Shown: positions 21,125 to 32,800 of the stretch, piece by piece
Layout of the letters: each line of letters starts with the position of its first letter
Numbering within the stretch: the stretch's first letter is position 1
Assembly: GCA_963921195.1 (NCBI GenBank)
Contig: OY992540.1
Coordinates: 173,509,896 to 173,573,895, forward strand
Origin: Pegoplata infirma
Lineage: Eukaryota; Arthropoda; Insecta; Diptera; Anthomyiidae
Direction: 5' to 3'
DNA length: 64,000 nucleotides
Translations under genes and position numbers: made by a program
The notes under the pieces: generated by a model
Seen by the model: the letters and a program-made list of their open reading frames with translations, nothing else
Told to the model about the DNA's origin: nothing
Databases searched by the model: none

Positions 21125-23677
21125 AAAATTGTAGTTGAAAACAACAACTACACTTACTACAGAAATGACCGTCATGTAGTAACTGCAATAACTTTAAAAG
21201 TGAAGTTTTTAGTAATATTGAACTTAAAATTTTCGTATTAAGGCTGATATGACATAAGCAAGTTCGAAAAGATACTCTAAATCTGCCATGGTCTTTTAAG
21301 TACTATTTTAATCCACTTAAAGAGAAAAAGCCGGTATAAAATATTTTTTTTACTTGTTTTTGCAACAAAAACTGAATTAAAATTTATCTTGCATATACTT
21401 TTCCCCTAATGTACTCCACATTCTGCAAAATTTTACACCAATAGCGGCCAAAACAACAAATACTTTTATTTACTATATAAGTAGGGAGGCAAAGTCAGAC
21501 TCCAATTTTTTTTTTTACTATTTATCCTATTATTAGCTCTCGAAAGAGCATATTTTTTTGCGATTACCTTATATTTAATTTTTCGGGATAGGCTTATACA
21601 TGCCTTTTAGGCGAGTGGGTATGTGGCTATTACTCCAATCCAAGGTTGGCAATTGATACCCTTCTAAAATAATAGTTTTTAGCTATTGTACCGAAACCAA
21701 TAAAGATATGAAAATTTTTAAACGCAATTATACAAGTCGATGAAATTTCTAGTATTTTTGATGTGTCACTTCGTATTTGTACCGGTTGGCCTAAATAACG
21801 AAAATTAACCGGTACAAACACAAAGCGACACATCCGTTATATTAGAAATTTCATCGACTTTCATAAACGCTTTTAAAAATGTTAATATTTTAATTGGTTG
21901 CAGTACTATAGCCAAATATCGTTATTCTAGGCATGGTGAGCCTCAGCGATGTTTCGGTTGAACTTTAGTGTCAACGAAAAGCGTAAATGCAGTTTCTAAA
22001 TGATTAAAAGCCACAAAACTGTTAACAGCGAAATCGGAGCTGCTAGCATTCGCGAGATATTGCGAAATTAGTTTTTGAAATATTTTCAAAAACTGAGTAT
22101 ACAGTTTTAATTGTATTTATTTACAGGTCACAAAATAGTTAACATCGAAATCATATCTTCTCAATTTCGCTAGAAATAGCAAAATTCAAAATAAATAAAA
22201 AAAAATTATTTTTCGCGTAAATTAGCTGTCAAGACATTGATTTGAGCAGTTTCGCCATCTCCAATCACGTAAAATTGAAACTGCTTATCATATACTTGTA
22301 ATTACTTGATTTTTTTCTTATTTTAGACACCAATGAAAAAATAAATTAATTTATTTAAAAGTTTGAACAGTAATTTCGCAATATTTCGGGATTGAGCAGC
22401 TATAATTTTGATGTTAACAGCCTTATGACCGTTGATCAATAACATGTCAAACTGCAAAAAAAAACAATAAAAAAACACAAAAAGTTTTTTTTCGCTATTT
22501 CTCGCGAAAGTGAGCAGTTATATTTTTTTGTGGACAGTTTTAATTTTTTCCAACATGTTCGAATCAAACTGCATACTACGTTTCAACACTATTTCAAAAG
22601 AATCGGTGTAAAAATACAAACAAAAAATTAAAAAAAATTATATAATTTTGCGATATCTCACGAAATTTAACACTTTCAATTTCGATGTTAACAGCAGTGT
22701 GACCTTTGAGTAAGTACAAGTGAAACTGCATACCATGTTTTTACGAAGTTTTAAAGAAACCTATCTAAAGATTAAAAACGAGCAAAATAAAAAATATACA
22801 TATAACCAATTTTTAATTTTAAAAGAAAATTTTAGGAGATAAGTATAAAGAAAATTATTTTAATGGTCAATTTTAAATTGAACATGACTATCATTTTAAT
22901 TTGATTATGAGCACCTTTGATTTAAGCATGAAACATATTCAAATCACAGTTCTTTCATTTCATTTTTAAAATGTTGTTTGCTACTCAAGTCATAATAAAA
23001 GCATCAATGAATATTTTTAAATTGAGAAAAAACAAAGTTTGATGACTTTTGTCACTGTTTTATTTTCAATATGAGGTTGTTTTTGCTTGATTTGAGAATT
23101 TTTTTTCTTAGTGTAGATCCCAAATTTTTCTCTGATGCCAGGTTTTTGAGAAAATGTATGTCAAAGTTCTCAAAAACGTTTGTTGGGTATTTTTGAGACG
23201 GTTTCTGATAGATTGGAAATTTTGGTACCATTTTGTTAAGCTCAAATGTCCTTTTAGTGTACATATATACAGGGGTGTTTCATTCAAAAGTCACGGAATT
23301 GTTAATCTGCCCTTGTATTAAAAAAACTTAAAAAAAAAATCATAAACATTATATTTCCGCCCTCTGTGATGTGTTTTTGGAACTTTTTTTAAGAGTTCAA
23401 AAAACGTCCGTTGTTTAAAATTTTGGTGTAGAATCGCTTTACACTCAAAAAAATAACTTAGTCAAAATATTAGTAAAAGGTGTTGTAATTTACTTCAACC
23501 AAACTTTAGCAAAAAAAATTGTAAAAATTTAACTTTTACAGATTTTTTTGGCAATTTACTATTGGTAAAATACAAAAATTTTTTGGTACTTTTACTATAT
23601 TTTCTTGCTAGTTTTTTTTTTTTATTTTACTTTAATTTTTTTTTTTTTGGTTTTAAGAAAAAAAAATGTTTAAAGTG

Positions 23678-23869
23678 TTCTAGTGTGAAAAAAAATCATT
23701 GCATATTCTGCTACTTTTGAAAGTCCAGCTGCCGAGACGAAGGTAAAAGATGATGCTGCCAACACCATAGCAAAGTAGCCATCCATCAACTGAAATAATG
23801 GTTGATGATGCTATTAGTTTGAACGTGGCGCTTAAAAATAGGCTACACAATTTTTATTTTTTACCATAT
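23678..23869 (+). pseudogene. Histone H1 5'-end fragment, first copy (B)
   Basis: Duplicate of 18460-18650, with the same SATFESPAAE tail and HPSTEIMVDDA start and the same breaks. Confidence 0.65.
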
Positions 23870-24116
23870 TTTTTGCTAATTTTACCATATTTTTTTCTAA
23901 TTTTATATGAAATTTTTTTTAAAATTTGCCACCTAAATTGTTAATAAAAAGTTGATAATTTTGAAAAATATTTTTTTTTTAAATTTTAACACCTACTTAG
24001 ATATCTAATCTTCAATATCCAAAAGTTTTTTTTTTATTTTTTTTTAAATACATGTGAAAAAAATTAAAAATTCGAAAAAAAATGTTAATTTTTTACAAAT
24101 TTTACATGAAAATGTA

Positions 24117-24430
24117 AGAAATTTCTTGTGTAGACTACTACGCAAATCTCATTTGTTCTACTTAAGCTAAAAAAATGTCGCAAAAAAAATAAAAAAGTGA
24201 AGTGTTGTTCTTTTAATTTTTTGTTTAAAGTGTTTAAGTGAAAAAAAAAAATCGTTTTGGATTTTGATGTTGTTGGAAGTCCAGTTACTGCAACTACAGC
24301 TGCTGAGAAGAAGGCAAAAGAAGATGCCATCAAGCCGAAGAAACCATCCAACAACTGAAGTAATAGTTGATGCTGCTATTACTAACTTTAAAGAACGTGG
24401 TGCTCAAAAACAGGCAAAAAATGTTTAGTA
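24117..24430 (+). pseudogene. Histone H1 5'-end fragment, second copy (B), with upstream region
   Basis: Duplicate of 18898-19212; one A fewer near 24170. Confidence 0.75.
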
Positions 24431-25581
24431 TATTCACCAAATTTAAATCAACTACTAATCAGAGAAAAAAAAATTACTAAATAAAACAGTTTTTTTTACC
24501 AAATTACAAATTTTTTTATCTATTTCAATTTTACCACTTTTTTTTGGTAATTTTACCATATTTTTTGATAATTTTACAAGGTTGATTTTTTACAAAAATA
24601 AAATGGTATTCTTGTAATTTTACCATTTTTTTTCCTAATTTTTTGATTAGCAAAATGGTTTTGCTAATATTACCAAAAATTTTGCAACGTCCAAAACTAC
24701 AGTTTTTTTTTGCTAATTTTAACCATTTTTTTTGCTAGTTTTAAAATATTTTTTTTTTTTGAGTGTACATCATTTGATTACTTTTTCTATACCGTCGCTG
24801 CTTTTATGAAAATACCTGTGAGTATTTAATTTTTTTTTAAAGAAACTTAAAAAACCCTAAATTGCGAACTTTTGGGTGATTTTTATTAGTCAACTTAATG
24901 GAAATAGGACATTGTAATATTATTAAAATAAGTATTTATAAAATATGTATTACTTTAAAGCACCGCGAAAATACACAAGAAAATTTATCGGCATCTTAAA
25001 AAATATTTGAACGGGTGGTGTTTGCTTTGGAGCAGTTATTTATATACATATATTGTACAAATGTATCTTTTTAATAAAGTAAACAAAATATACATATAAA
25101 AATTTTTAATTGAAAATTATATGTTTATAATGGCCAATTTTAAATTAAACTTGACTCTTATTTTAGTTTGAGTATAAGCGTGTTTAATTTAAACATAAAT
25201 ACATTCAAATCACAGTTCTTTCATATTGTTTTTAAAATGTTGTTTGTTACTTAAGTCATATTAAAAGTGTCCATTAATATTTTCAATTTGAGAAAAAACA
25301 AAGCGCCTGCCAATTAAAAAAAAAATAAAAAAAAGGAGAGTCTGTCTTTGATTCCCTATAACCGGATAAAGTTCGCAATCGTAGTTTATTTCGTGAAAAA
25401 AATATTTTTTGTTTTGACCACCATTGGTGCCAAAATTCGCGTAATGTTTAGTACACAGAGCAAAAACTAATTTAAAAGCTTTCATTGAGTAATTTTGGTC
25501 CACCACTGCATTTTAAGAAAAAAAAAATTTAACACTCAAAAAATTATGACGGTAGATTCCACTACAAATGACAGTTAAAAC

Positions 25582-25811
25582 CAGGGTTGGCAACCGATAC
25601 TCACCTAGAATAACGGTATTTGGCTATAGTACCGCAACCAATAAAGACATGGACATCTTCAAAAGCGATTATGAAAGCTGATGAAATTTCTAGTATTTTA
25701 AATGTGTCAATTCGTGTTTCAAAATCGCTTTTGAAAATTTCCATATCTTTATTGGTTGCGGTACTATAGCCAAATACCGTTATTCTAGGTGGGTATCTGT
25801 TGCCAACCCTG
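25582..25811. mobile_element. hAT MITE with 8-bp duplication GTTAAAAC (copy B)
   Basis: Copy of 20365-20594 made by the 5.2 kb duplication, not by transposition: the flanks are identical far beyond the element. Confidence 0.92.
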
Positions 25812-26199
25812 GTTAAAACTTATACATTTGTTGTTGTTTAGGCGTCCACTACATTTTACGGTAAAATAAACCAATAATGTTGTTTTTAACTGTTGATTAA
25901 CAACTACAAAAAACTGTAAAAACTACTTCAAATTACAGTTGTTTCTACTGTAACTCAAATTGTCTGAATTTTTTTATTAACAAAAAAACTTCTTAGCGTC
26001 AAAAATTGTTAAAATTATTTTTAAATAATTGCTGCACATCCGTTTTTCTAAAAATTTCTAGAAAATTATTATATTTTTTTATAGACTTATAACAACTACA
26101 TAAAACAACTGTTACTACAACGTAGTAATTTTTTGTATTTGTTTTTTAAAATGACTACAAAAAACAGTTGTTTGAGATTTTTCATACAAAAACAACTAA

Positions 26200-26341
26200 T
26201 ACCCTATTCACACGTACAGTTTTAAATCGTTTTTAGCAGTAATATTTTTAGCACTTTCTTTATTCTATTACAGTATATTGACAGAAAATGCTAAAAATAA
26301 TTGCTAAAAACGGTTTTAAACTGCAAGTGAGAATAGGGTAT
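26200..26341. mobile_element. CCCTATTCACACG palindromic MITE (copy B)
   Basis: Duplicate of 20983-21124 through the 5.2 kb duplication. Confidence 0.88.
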
Positions 26342-26856
26342 AAAATTGTAGTTGAAAACAACAACTACACTTACTACAGAAATGACCGTCATGTAGTAAC
26401 TGCAATAACTTTAAAAGTGAAGTTTTTAGTAATATTGAACTTAAAATTTTCGTATTAAGGCTGATATGACATAAGCAAGTTCGAAAAGATACTCTAAATC
26501 TGCCATGGTCTTTTAAGTACTATTTTAATCCACTTAAAGAGAAAAAGCCGGTATAAAATATTTTTTTTACTTGTTTTTGCAACAAAAACTGAATTAAAAT
26601 TTATCTTGCATATACTTTTCCCCTAATGTACTCCACATTCTGCAAAATTTTACACCAATAGCGGCCAAAACAACAAATACTTTTATTTACTATATAAGTA
26701 GGGAGGCAAAGTCAGACTCCAATTTTTTTTTTACTATTTATCCTATTATTAGCTCTCGAAAGAGCATATTTTTTTGCGATTACCTTATATTTAATTTTTC
26801 GGGATAGGCTTATGCATGCCTTTTAGGCGAGTGGGTATGTGGCTATTACTCCAATC

Positions 26857-28339
26857 CAAGGTTGGCAATTGATACCCTTCTAAAATAATAGTTTTTAGCT
26901 ATTGTACCGAAACCAATAAAGATATGAAAATTTTTAAACGCAATTATACAAGTCGATGAAATTTCTAGTATTTTTGATGTGTCACTTCGTATTTGTACCG
27001 GTTGGCCTAAATAACGAAAATTAACCGGTACAAACACAAAGCGACACATCCGTTATATTAGAAATTTCATCGACTTTCATAAACGCTTTTAAAAATGTTA
27101 ATATTTTAATTGGTTGCAGTACTATAGCCAAATATCGTTATTCTAGGCATGGTGAGCCTCAGCGATGTTTCGGTTGAACTTTAGTGTCAACGAAAAGCGT
27201 AAATGCAGTTTCTAAATGATTAAAAGCCACAAAACTGTTAACAGCGAAATCGGAGCTGCTAGCATTCGCGAGATATTGCGAAATTAGTTTTTGAAATATT
27301 TTCAAAAACTGAGTATACAGTTTTAATTGTATTTATTTACAGGTCACAAAATAGTTAACATCGAAATCATATCTTCTCAATTTCGCTAGAAATAGCAAAA
27401 TTCAAAATAAATAAAAAAAAAATTATTTTTCGCGTAAATTAGCTGTCAAGACATTGATTTGAGCAGTTTCGCCATCTCCAATCACGTAAAATTGAAACTG
27501 CTTATCATATACTTGTAATTACTTGATTTTTTTCTTATTTTAGACACCAATGAAAAAATAAATTAATTTATTTAAAAGTTTGAACAGTAATTTCGCAATA
27601 TTTCGGGATTGAGCAGCTATAATTTTGATGTTAACAGCCTTATGACCGTTGATCAATAACATGTCAAACTGCAAAAAAAAACAATAAAAAAACACAAAAA
27701 GTTTTTTTTCGCTATTTCTCGCGAAAGTGAGCAGTTATATTTTTTTGTGGACAGTTTTAATTTTTTCCAACATGTTCGAATCAAACTGCATACTACGTTT
27801 CAACACTATTTCAAAAGAATCGGTGTAAAAATACAAACAAAAAATTAAAAAAAATTATATAATTTTGCGATATCTCACGAAATTTAACACTTTCAATTTC
27901 GATGTTAACAGCAGTGTGACCTTTGAGTAAGTACAAGTGAAACTGCATACCATGTTTTTACGAAGTTTTAAAGAAACCTATCTAAAGATTAAAAACGAAA
28001 ACAAAAACAGCAAAAAATTTATTTCGCGATTTCTCGCGAACTTGAGAAGATAGGATTTTGATGTTTACTGTTTTGTTACCTGTAAATAAGTACAATTAAA
28101 ACTGTCTACTCAGTTTTTGAAAATATTTAAAAAACTTCAGTGTCAAAATTTAAGAAAATACAAAAACACTAAATTCGTGATATCTCGACAATGCGAGCAG
28201 CTACGATTTCGCTGTTAACAGTTTTGTGACATTTAATCACGTAGAAATCAAACTGCAGTTACACCTTTCGTCGACACTAAAGTTCAACCTAAACATCGCT
28301 GAGGCTCACCGTGTAGGAGGGTATCGTTTGCCAACATTG
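26857..28339. mobile_element. hAT-like element CAAGGTTGGCAA interrupted by a foldback
   Basis: Ends CAAGGTTGGCAATTGATACC and the inverse of GAACAATGTTGGCAAAC. Flanks CTCCAATC and TTCCAATG are probably a decayed 8-bp duplication. It is related to the 230-bp hAT MITE. Copy A has only its left part (21641-22780). The right end lies 77 bases from the exon 1 donor. Confidence 0.65.
27151..28310. mobile_element. Foldback element GGTGAGCCTCAGCGATG
   Basis: Inverted arms: GGTGAGCCTCAGCGATGTTT at 27151 with its inverse ending at 28310, and GTTAACAGCGAAATCG near 27237 with its inverse near 28210. The interior repeats CTGTTAAC, TCTCGCGAAA and AAACTGCATAC words. Copy A (21935-22780) lacks the right arm because the duplication breakpoint falls inside the element. 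Confidence 0.8.
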
Positions 28340-28416
28340 TTCCAATGACATCACCATGTTATAAAAAGGAGGATCAAATGTCAAATTTTTGAATAAAAAA
28401 AAATATTCACACTTAC

Positions 28417-29611
28417 TTGTTGGAAATACGTATATACTATGTGGACGCGAATAAAATTCATCCACATGTAATGTTGGGTCGAAGTCATCATTAACGTCAT
28501 TATTCGCTTGATCGTTTAGCATAATTTCATCTTCCTTCGAATTACTGGTAGATTCTTTTAAAAATGACATGGTCGTAGCTGTTGTTTTGCCTTTTTGCAC
28601 GTAATTGCTTTTCACTGACGATTGTGCTGCTGGAGCCGTTTTAAAATAATTGAAATTTTGGTAAAAATAATCAAGTATTTTTTGTGGAATAGTGGGCGGA
28701 ACGGTAATATTGGGCGGTTGTGATAGTTGCAAACGCATTAATATGTGCTGTTTTATCGATTCCAAGTTATCTTTTTTAGCTTGTTCATGCCTTTGACAAG
28801 ATGGACAACTCGAAGTGGTAGTTTCTGTTGTTTTATTGTGGGCTGCAACCAGTGTATAATCATTATCATCATTGTTTTCTACAAAGTAGTCCTCGTCGGA
28901 AAAATGCAGTTCTTCGATGGACTGTGAGTTATGCTTCAATTTATTTTCCTTGATTTTATGCGTTGTTTGAGCATGTATTTGATTAGAAGTCCGAGGCATT
29001 CTGCTAACATAATGTCTCTTCAACATTACATCACGGTTCATTAAATTTAGGGTGCTCTCGTCAGCGTAAAATAGAAATGATGAAGAAAGTAAGTTTGAAA
29101 GAAATAACTCTCCTTCTTTATTTGCTGTGGAATGATAAATATCAGTGATATTTTGAATGCCTGTAGAATTATTTTCAATTCTATTATTTATACTCATCAA
29201 GTGTAAAATGCTGGGCTGTTGAGATGTAGCATCAATTGATAAAATTTCACTAACGTTGTTCGCCATTGCAGATATTGTGGGCGTGTGGGAAATTATAAGA
29301 GGCAAAATTACAGCAAAATATATGGAATGTCTTTTCATGACATTTGTAGCATTAAACATCATAAGCTCTTTAACTACATTCAAAAATGCAAATAGAAAAA
29401 TATTTACATATTTTCTTAAATTAAATGCTGAATCTTGAGAAACGTAACAATTTTGTTGATTAAAGGAGTATAATTTACTACTTGTTATCAATTTATACCA
29501 TTTTGATGTAATCTTCAAAATGGACTTTGACCGATCTGCAAAACTGTTACACGAGTCTATTGTAGAGCTTGGTAGCTTATTAGGCATCATGGAGTTGTTG
29601 TTGTATTTCAT
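28417..29611 (-). CDS. myo: Myoglianin-like TGF-beta precursor, coding exon 1 (N-terminus)
   Basis: 398 codons plus one base, ending at the donor AACAA/GTAAGTG (28416). From the first Met the protein has 91 residues before MKRHSIYFAVILPLIISHT, a good signal peptide (residues 92-115) that could also be the true start (ATG at 29338-29336). A low-complexity, N-glycosylation-rich stretch follows. At residues 268-305 CPSCQRHEQ...ESIKQHILMRLQLSQPPNIT is the propeptide alpha-1 helix signature of GDF8/GDF11/myoglianin, and QKILDYFYQNFN follows. The exon closes with RPHSIYVFPT and joins exon 2 (VRHNQKPEIFNF) in frame. Expected role: secreted TGF-beta ligand precursor acting in muscle/glia signalling. 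Orthology is judged from motifs, not a search. Confidence 0.87.
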
Positions 29612-30157
29612 TTTTCAAAATCCTTTATATCTTAAATTTGGGAATCTAAAGTTGTTGGACGATATAAAAAAATGTTAATTAGATTTAATTCAACAATAAT
29701 CTTGTCCGATTGATCACATTATCGCAAAATTTTGGTCCGTCTCGCTCTTCCGTGCTTAGTGAAAGAAAAATAAGTATTGTTAGCTCGTAAATCGGTCAAG
29801 GGAAAAAACTCCTGACACTTCCTCGCAAAAACAATATACAATAACAATAACGTTAGGATTTGTTATTAACCATATGAAACATTTTGATGACAGAAAAATG
29901 GACCAAGTATTTAAGTAAGAAAACTTATTTTTCGGCCGCCGCCTTTTTATCAAATATTTTTTTTTTTTGCAAATATAATGGAGGATATTATAGATTCTGC
30001 ATATCCAAATACCTATATAACACGTTTATGCTAATTTGGCCTTTCCAAAAAGTGATAGTGCCAAAATTTTGGACTTCTGGTTGTTTTTCTTCCTGAGATA
30101 TGGGGTCTGGAAAATTGGGAAACAACGTATATGTTTGACAAAAGCGTTCTGACATAA
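29612..30157 (-). other. Region upstream of the myoglianin-like start
   Basis: Should hold the 5' UTR and perhaps the promoter of the minus-strand gene, or an intron to an upstream exon. AAAATG context at the start codon is favourable. I see no clear TATA box or initiator; a moderately GC-rich stretch is at 29700-29770. Confidence 0.35.
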
Positions 30158-31280
30158 CCCAGCAAATTTTTGCATTACTAGTAATGAGTATAGTAATTAG
30201 TAATAGTTATTGGTATGCACTTACTCATCGCATGAAACACTACTTATTCTATAAAGGCCGTGAGACAAAAATAATTAGTGCCTACAAGCTTACGAGTAGG
30301 AAGATAAATAACTACTTACCTATAACGAGTGAAATAAGTAGTTACTTATAAGGAATAAAATAAATAGTTGCACACAGAGTTTGAAATAACTATTTATCAT
30401 TTGATTATTCGTTTTCGCGAAACTTTAAGCTAAAAAGGTAAAACAAATATTGATTTTTTCTGATTGGACTTAATTTTCCAAGTGAACTTGCAACTAACAA
30501 GGGAAGTATCTCAACCCATATGAACCGATTTGCCTGAAACTTAAAATATATATTAAATAGACGATTTTAAGGTTGGGGTGTCTCGGCTAATCGGCCATAT
30601 CGGTGTTTAAAAATTTCGTTGTCCCCTTATGAAACCATGTGGAACTTCGGGAAAATTTTGATAACTTCCGAACTAACAGGAATATCCTCTAGGGCAAAAA
30701 TACGTGTCGACTTAAATTTAATAATGATTATTTATTATTCATATGGATATCGTAGGTCTATGTCTTCACATAAATACCCCCCAAAATTTACACATTTTCC
30801 TGAAAAAATATTTTAAGAAGCCGAATTTTTAAAAGGTTATGTCACCATTGGATAGGCATTAAAAAAGCCTTTCTTCTCATATGAAAACATCATATAGTTT
30901 CTAAAAAAGATATAGCTGAAAAATCAAAAAAACGATTTTTTTCGCAATTTTTTGACCCATGTTTTGAACCCCTAAATCCCCGATATGGCCGATAAGCCGA
31001 GACACCCCAACCTTAGAATTATCTCTTTTATATAAATTTTAAGTTTCAGGCAAATCGGTTCATAAGGGGGTTCATTGAGATACTTCCCTTGTAAGTATTT
31101 ATTTTTAACATTCTCAATAACTTATTATTTATATTATTGCAAATAAGTACTTACATATTACAATATAAGCCACTAGTTGCTTTTTGGACTAAAGTAATGC
31201 AGTGGGTAATGAGTAGTTGTTATAAGTAATGTAATTGACAGTCATTACTTTTCACAACACATTACCTAGTTTTTGCTGGG
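30158..31280. mobile_element. CCCAGCAAA element, interrupted
   Basis: Ends CCCAGCAAATTTTTGCATTAC and the inverse of CCCAGCAAAAACTAGGTAATG. The interior repeats AAGTAGTTACTTAT words in both orientations. A palindromic element (30498-31091) is inserted in its middle. No clear target duplication. Confidence 0.65.
30498..31091. mobile_element. Palindromic element CAAGGGAAGTATCTCAA
   Basis: Arms of about 130 bp share CAAGGGAAGTATCTCAA, ACCGATTTGCCTGAAACTTA and GGTTGGGGTGTCTCGGCT in inverse. A second copy, left-truncated and interrupted, spans about 52350-53595. Confidence 0.8.
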
Positions 31281-31706
31281 AAATGACGTTTACTCGAAAA
31301 TTAATTGAGGCATCCTTTAAAATGCCATTCAGAGGGGGCACTGTGGTTCCAAATCAAAATCTAGGAGGACAAAAGTCTAAAAAGTTAGATTCTTTAAACT
31401 AAGAAGTGGTAGGTGTTTTAAAAAGCTAACAACATGCCTACACTAGACGCAAAATAATTTCATTATATAAGGTTTTTAACTTTGTCTTAGCCGGACTATA
31501 TAAAATTTTTGTATTTGAAATTAGTACAAAATTAAGTAGCTTATAACAAGTGAATTATTTTCACGAGATTGCCGTGGATTATATTTAATATAGCCATGGG
31601 TATATACTTATTTAAAAAATGTTCATTGGTTCGTAATTCTTTCGCGTTCTCTTCATATTGGTTTTTACAGTTGGGGTCATAAGTAAAAAAAAAATATATC
31701 AGAGTA
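31281..31706. other. Unassigned AT-rich sequence
   Basis: No gene or repeat boundary recognised. Confidence 0.3.
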
Positions 31707-31914
31707 CACTGTGCAACAAGAAAAATGAGCCTCATTGGCTTCAACGCCATATGAAAGTAGACCGTCAAATGAACAAAAATTTAAAAACTTCAGTGGGCCA
31801 TAAAAAAGAACTCGACCTAAGTTTTCAAAACCCTTCGGAGGTTTTGCTCTACTGTTGGTATACTTTCATTTTTTTTTTGGTGCCATCCAAGATACAAAAT
31901 CGTGTTGCACAGTG
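31707..31914. mobile_element. TA-flanked MITE CACTGTGCAACA (208 bp)
   Basis: Ends CACTGTGCAACA and its exact inverse, with TA at 31705-31706 and 31915-31916. Its CACTGTG end resembles Transib termini, but the duplication is TA, so a mariner-type element is preferred. Confidence 0.7.
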
Positions 31915-31916
31915 TA

Positions 31917-32440
31917 ATTAGTCATAACTTCAGTGATATCCAACATATTTTTATCAAACCGACTTTGTTATCTTTTTTAAGGTTCAGGCTTATGAGAGAA
32001 AAACATCGAGGTGGAATGCATAGATGCAACTATTGATTTTTATCTAAGAAGAAGGGGAAACTGGAATCATAATGGGCCACAAGTCGGCCTCTATGGGCAT
32101 TGGTTTATGCCATCCACCATAACGTAACCTAACCTATGAGAGAAATCATAAAAAAAAAATTATTTGTTACGATTTCTGTTTTTGTCGATCATCCAAGTTT
32201 TGATTTTATTGCTCAAATAACACATTTTTGTCATATGTATGCCAATTCAACGTAATCTAATGATCTGATTGGAAAATAATGTTTGTAAGATCGGATGTTT
32301 ACAACGCGAAATACATATAACGAAAAAAGTCAAAAAACTTCCAAAAAACGCTAAAAAAAATTTTAAAATTACTGAATCCGTAAAAAATTTTTTTAATAAT
32401 TTTTTTTTATAGTTTTTTGTAAACTAGTGTAATTATTTTC
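31917..32440. repeat. Dispersed repeat shared with 58230-58610
   Basis: Both carry, in order, AAACCGA-TTTGTTA, TTTTGATTTTRTTRCTCAAA, TTTTTGTCATAYGTRTG and GATCGGATGT. The copy here is interrupted by a short non-LTR insertion (32002-32134); the one at 58 kb is the empty version. Confidence 0.7.
32002..32134 (+). mobile_element. 5'-truncated non-LTR insertion with 11-bp target duplication
   Basis: 133 bp ending in AACCTAACC, flanked by TATGAGAGAAA at 31991-32001 and 32135-32145. Sequence before the tail (GGGCCACAAGTCGGCCTCTA) parallels the 3' UTR of the element at 859-941. A short, 5'-truncated copy with a long duplication is the signature of target-primed reverse transcription. Confidence 0.85.
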
Positions 32441-32800
32441 TTACGTGATCACAGTCCAGGTACATAGTTAAGGTCGTTTAACAAATTTAGGCTTTAGGAA
32501 ATCTAAAATATATATGTAATTCTGTTTTAACGTTTTTTTTTTGCCGTTTGACAGTCGGGATCAAACTACTTAAGAGACAAAATTGTCTTCTAATTCCCAA
32601 TAAGGGTAGAGTTGAATATGTATTAATATTTTTATTTGGACATTAGCGAATTGACATTTAAATTCCCTATGCTACTTGTTGTATAGGGTTTTTATATCTA
32701 CTAAATAGTCTTGATAATGGAATTTGACAAATTCAGAAACACATACTGAAAAAAATTACATTACTCAAATTTAGGAAAAAATTTATTTGAAAATTTTGAG

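Larger units (their letters stand above)
17555..22780. repeat. 5.2 kb tandem duplication, copy A
   Basis: It matches 22781-27997 base for base apart from a few single-base changes, homopolymer length differences and a roughly 10-bp difference near 17591. The offset drifts only from 5219 to 5216 over the unit. It ends at AAAAACG within the foldback element that is complete in copy B. Confidence 0.95.
23442..24765. mobile_element. TA-flanked element with histone H1 pieces, copy B
   Basis: Same element as 18223-19547, copied by the 5.2 kb duplication; it differs only in homopolymer lengths. Confidence 0.85.
22781..27997. repeat. 5.2 kb tandem duplication, copy B
   Basis: It starts at AGCAAAATAA, which in copy A follows unrelated sequence, and ends at 27997, after which the foldback element continues to 28310. 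The junction has at most one base of microhomology. One clear substitution: GGCTTATACATGCC (copy A, near 21592) against GGCTTATGCATGCC (copy B, near 26808). Confidence 0.95.
9697..28416 (-). other. Intron 1 of the myoglianin-like gene (18.7 kb)
   Basis: Donor AACAA/GTAAGTG at 28416 and acceptor at 9697 join in phase 1 without loss of frame. Nearly all recognisable content is transposon-derived: a 5.5 kb nested palindrome and a 5.2 kb tandem duplication fill more than 80 percent of it. Confidence 0.8.

Noticed and set aside
28745..29438. Plus-strand frames over exon 1 of the myoglianin-like gene
   Set aside because: Antisense shadows of the minus-strand coding exon.
31707..31914. Transib assignment for the CACTGTG-ended MITE
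   Set aside because: The duplicated target is TA, not five GC-rich bases.
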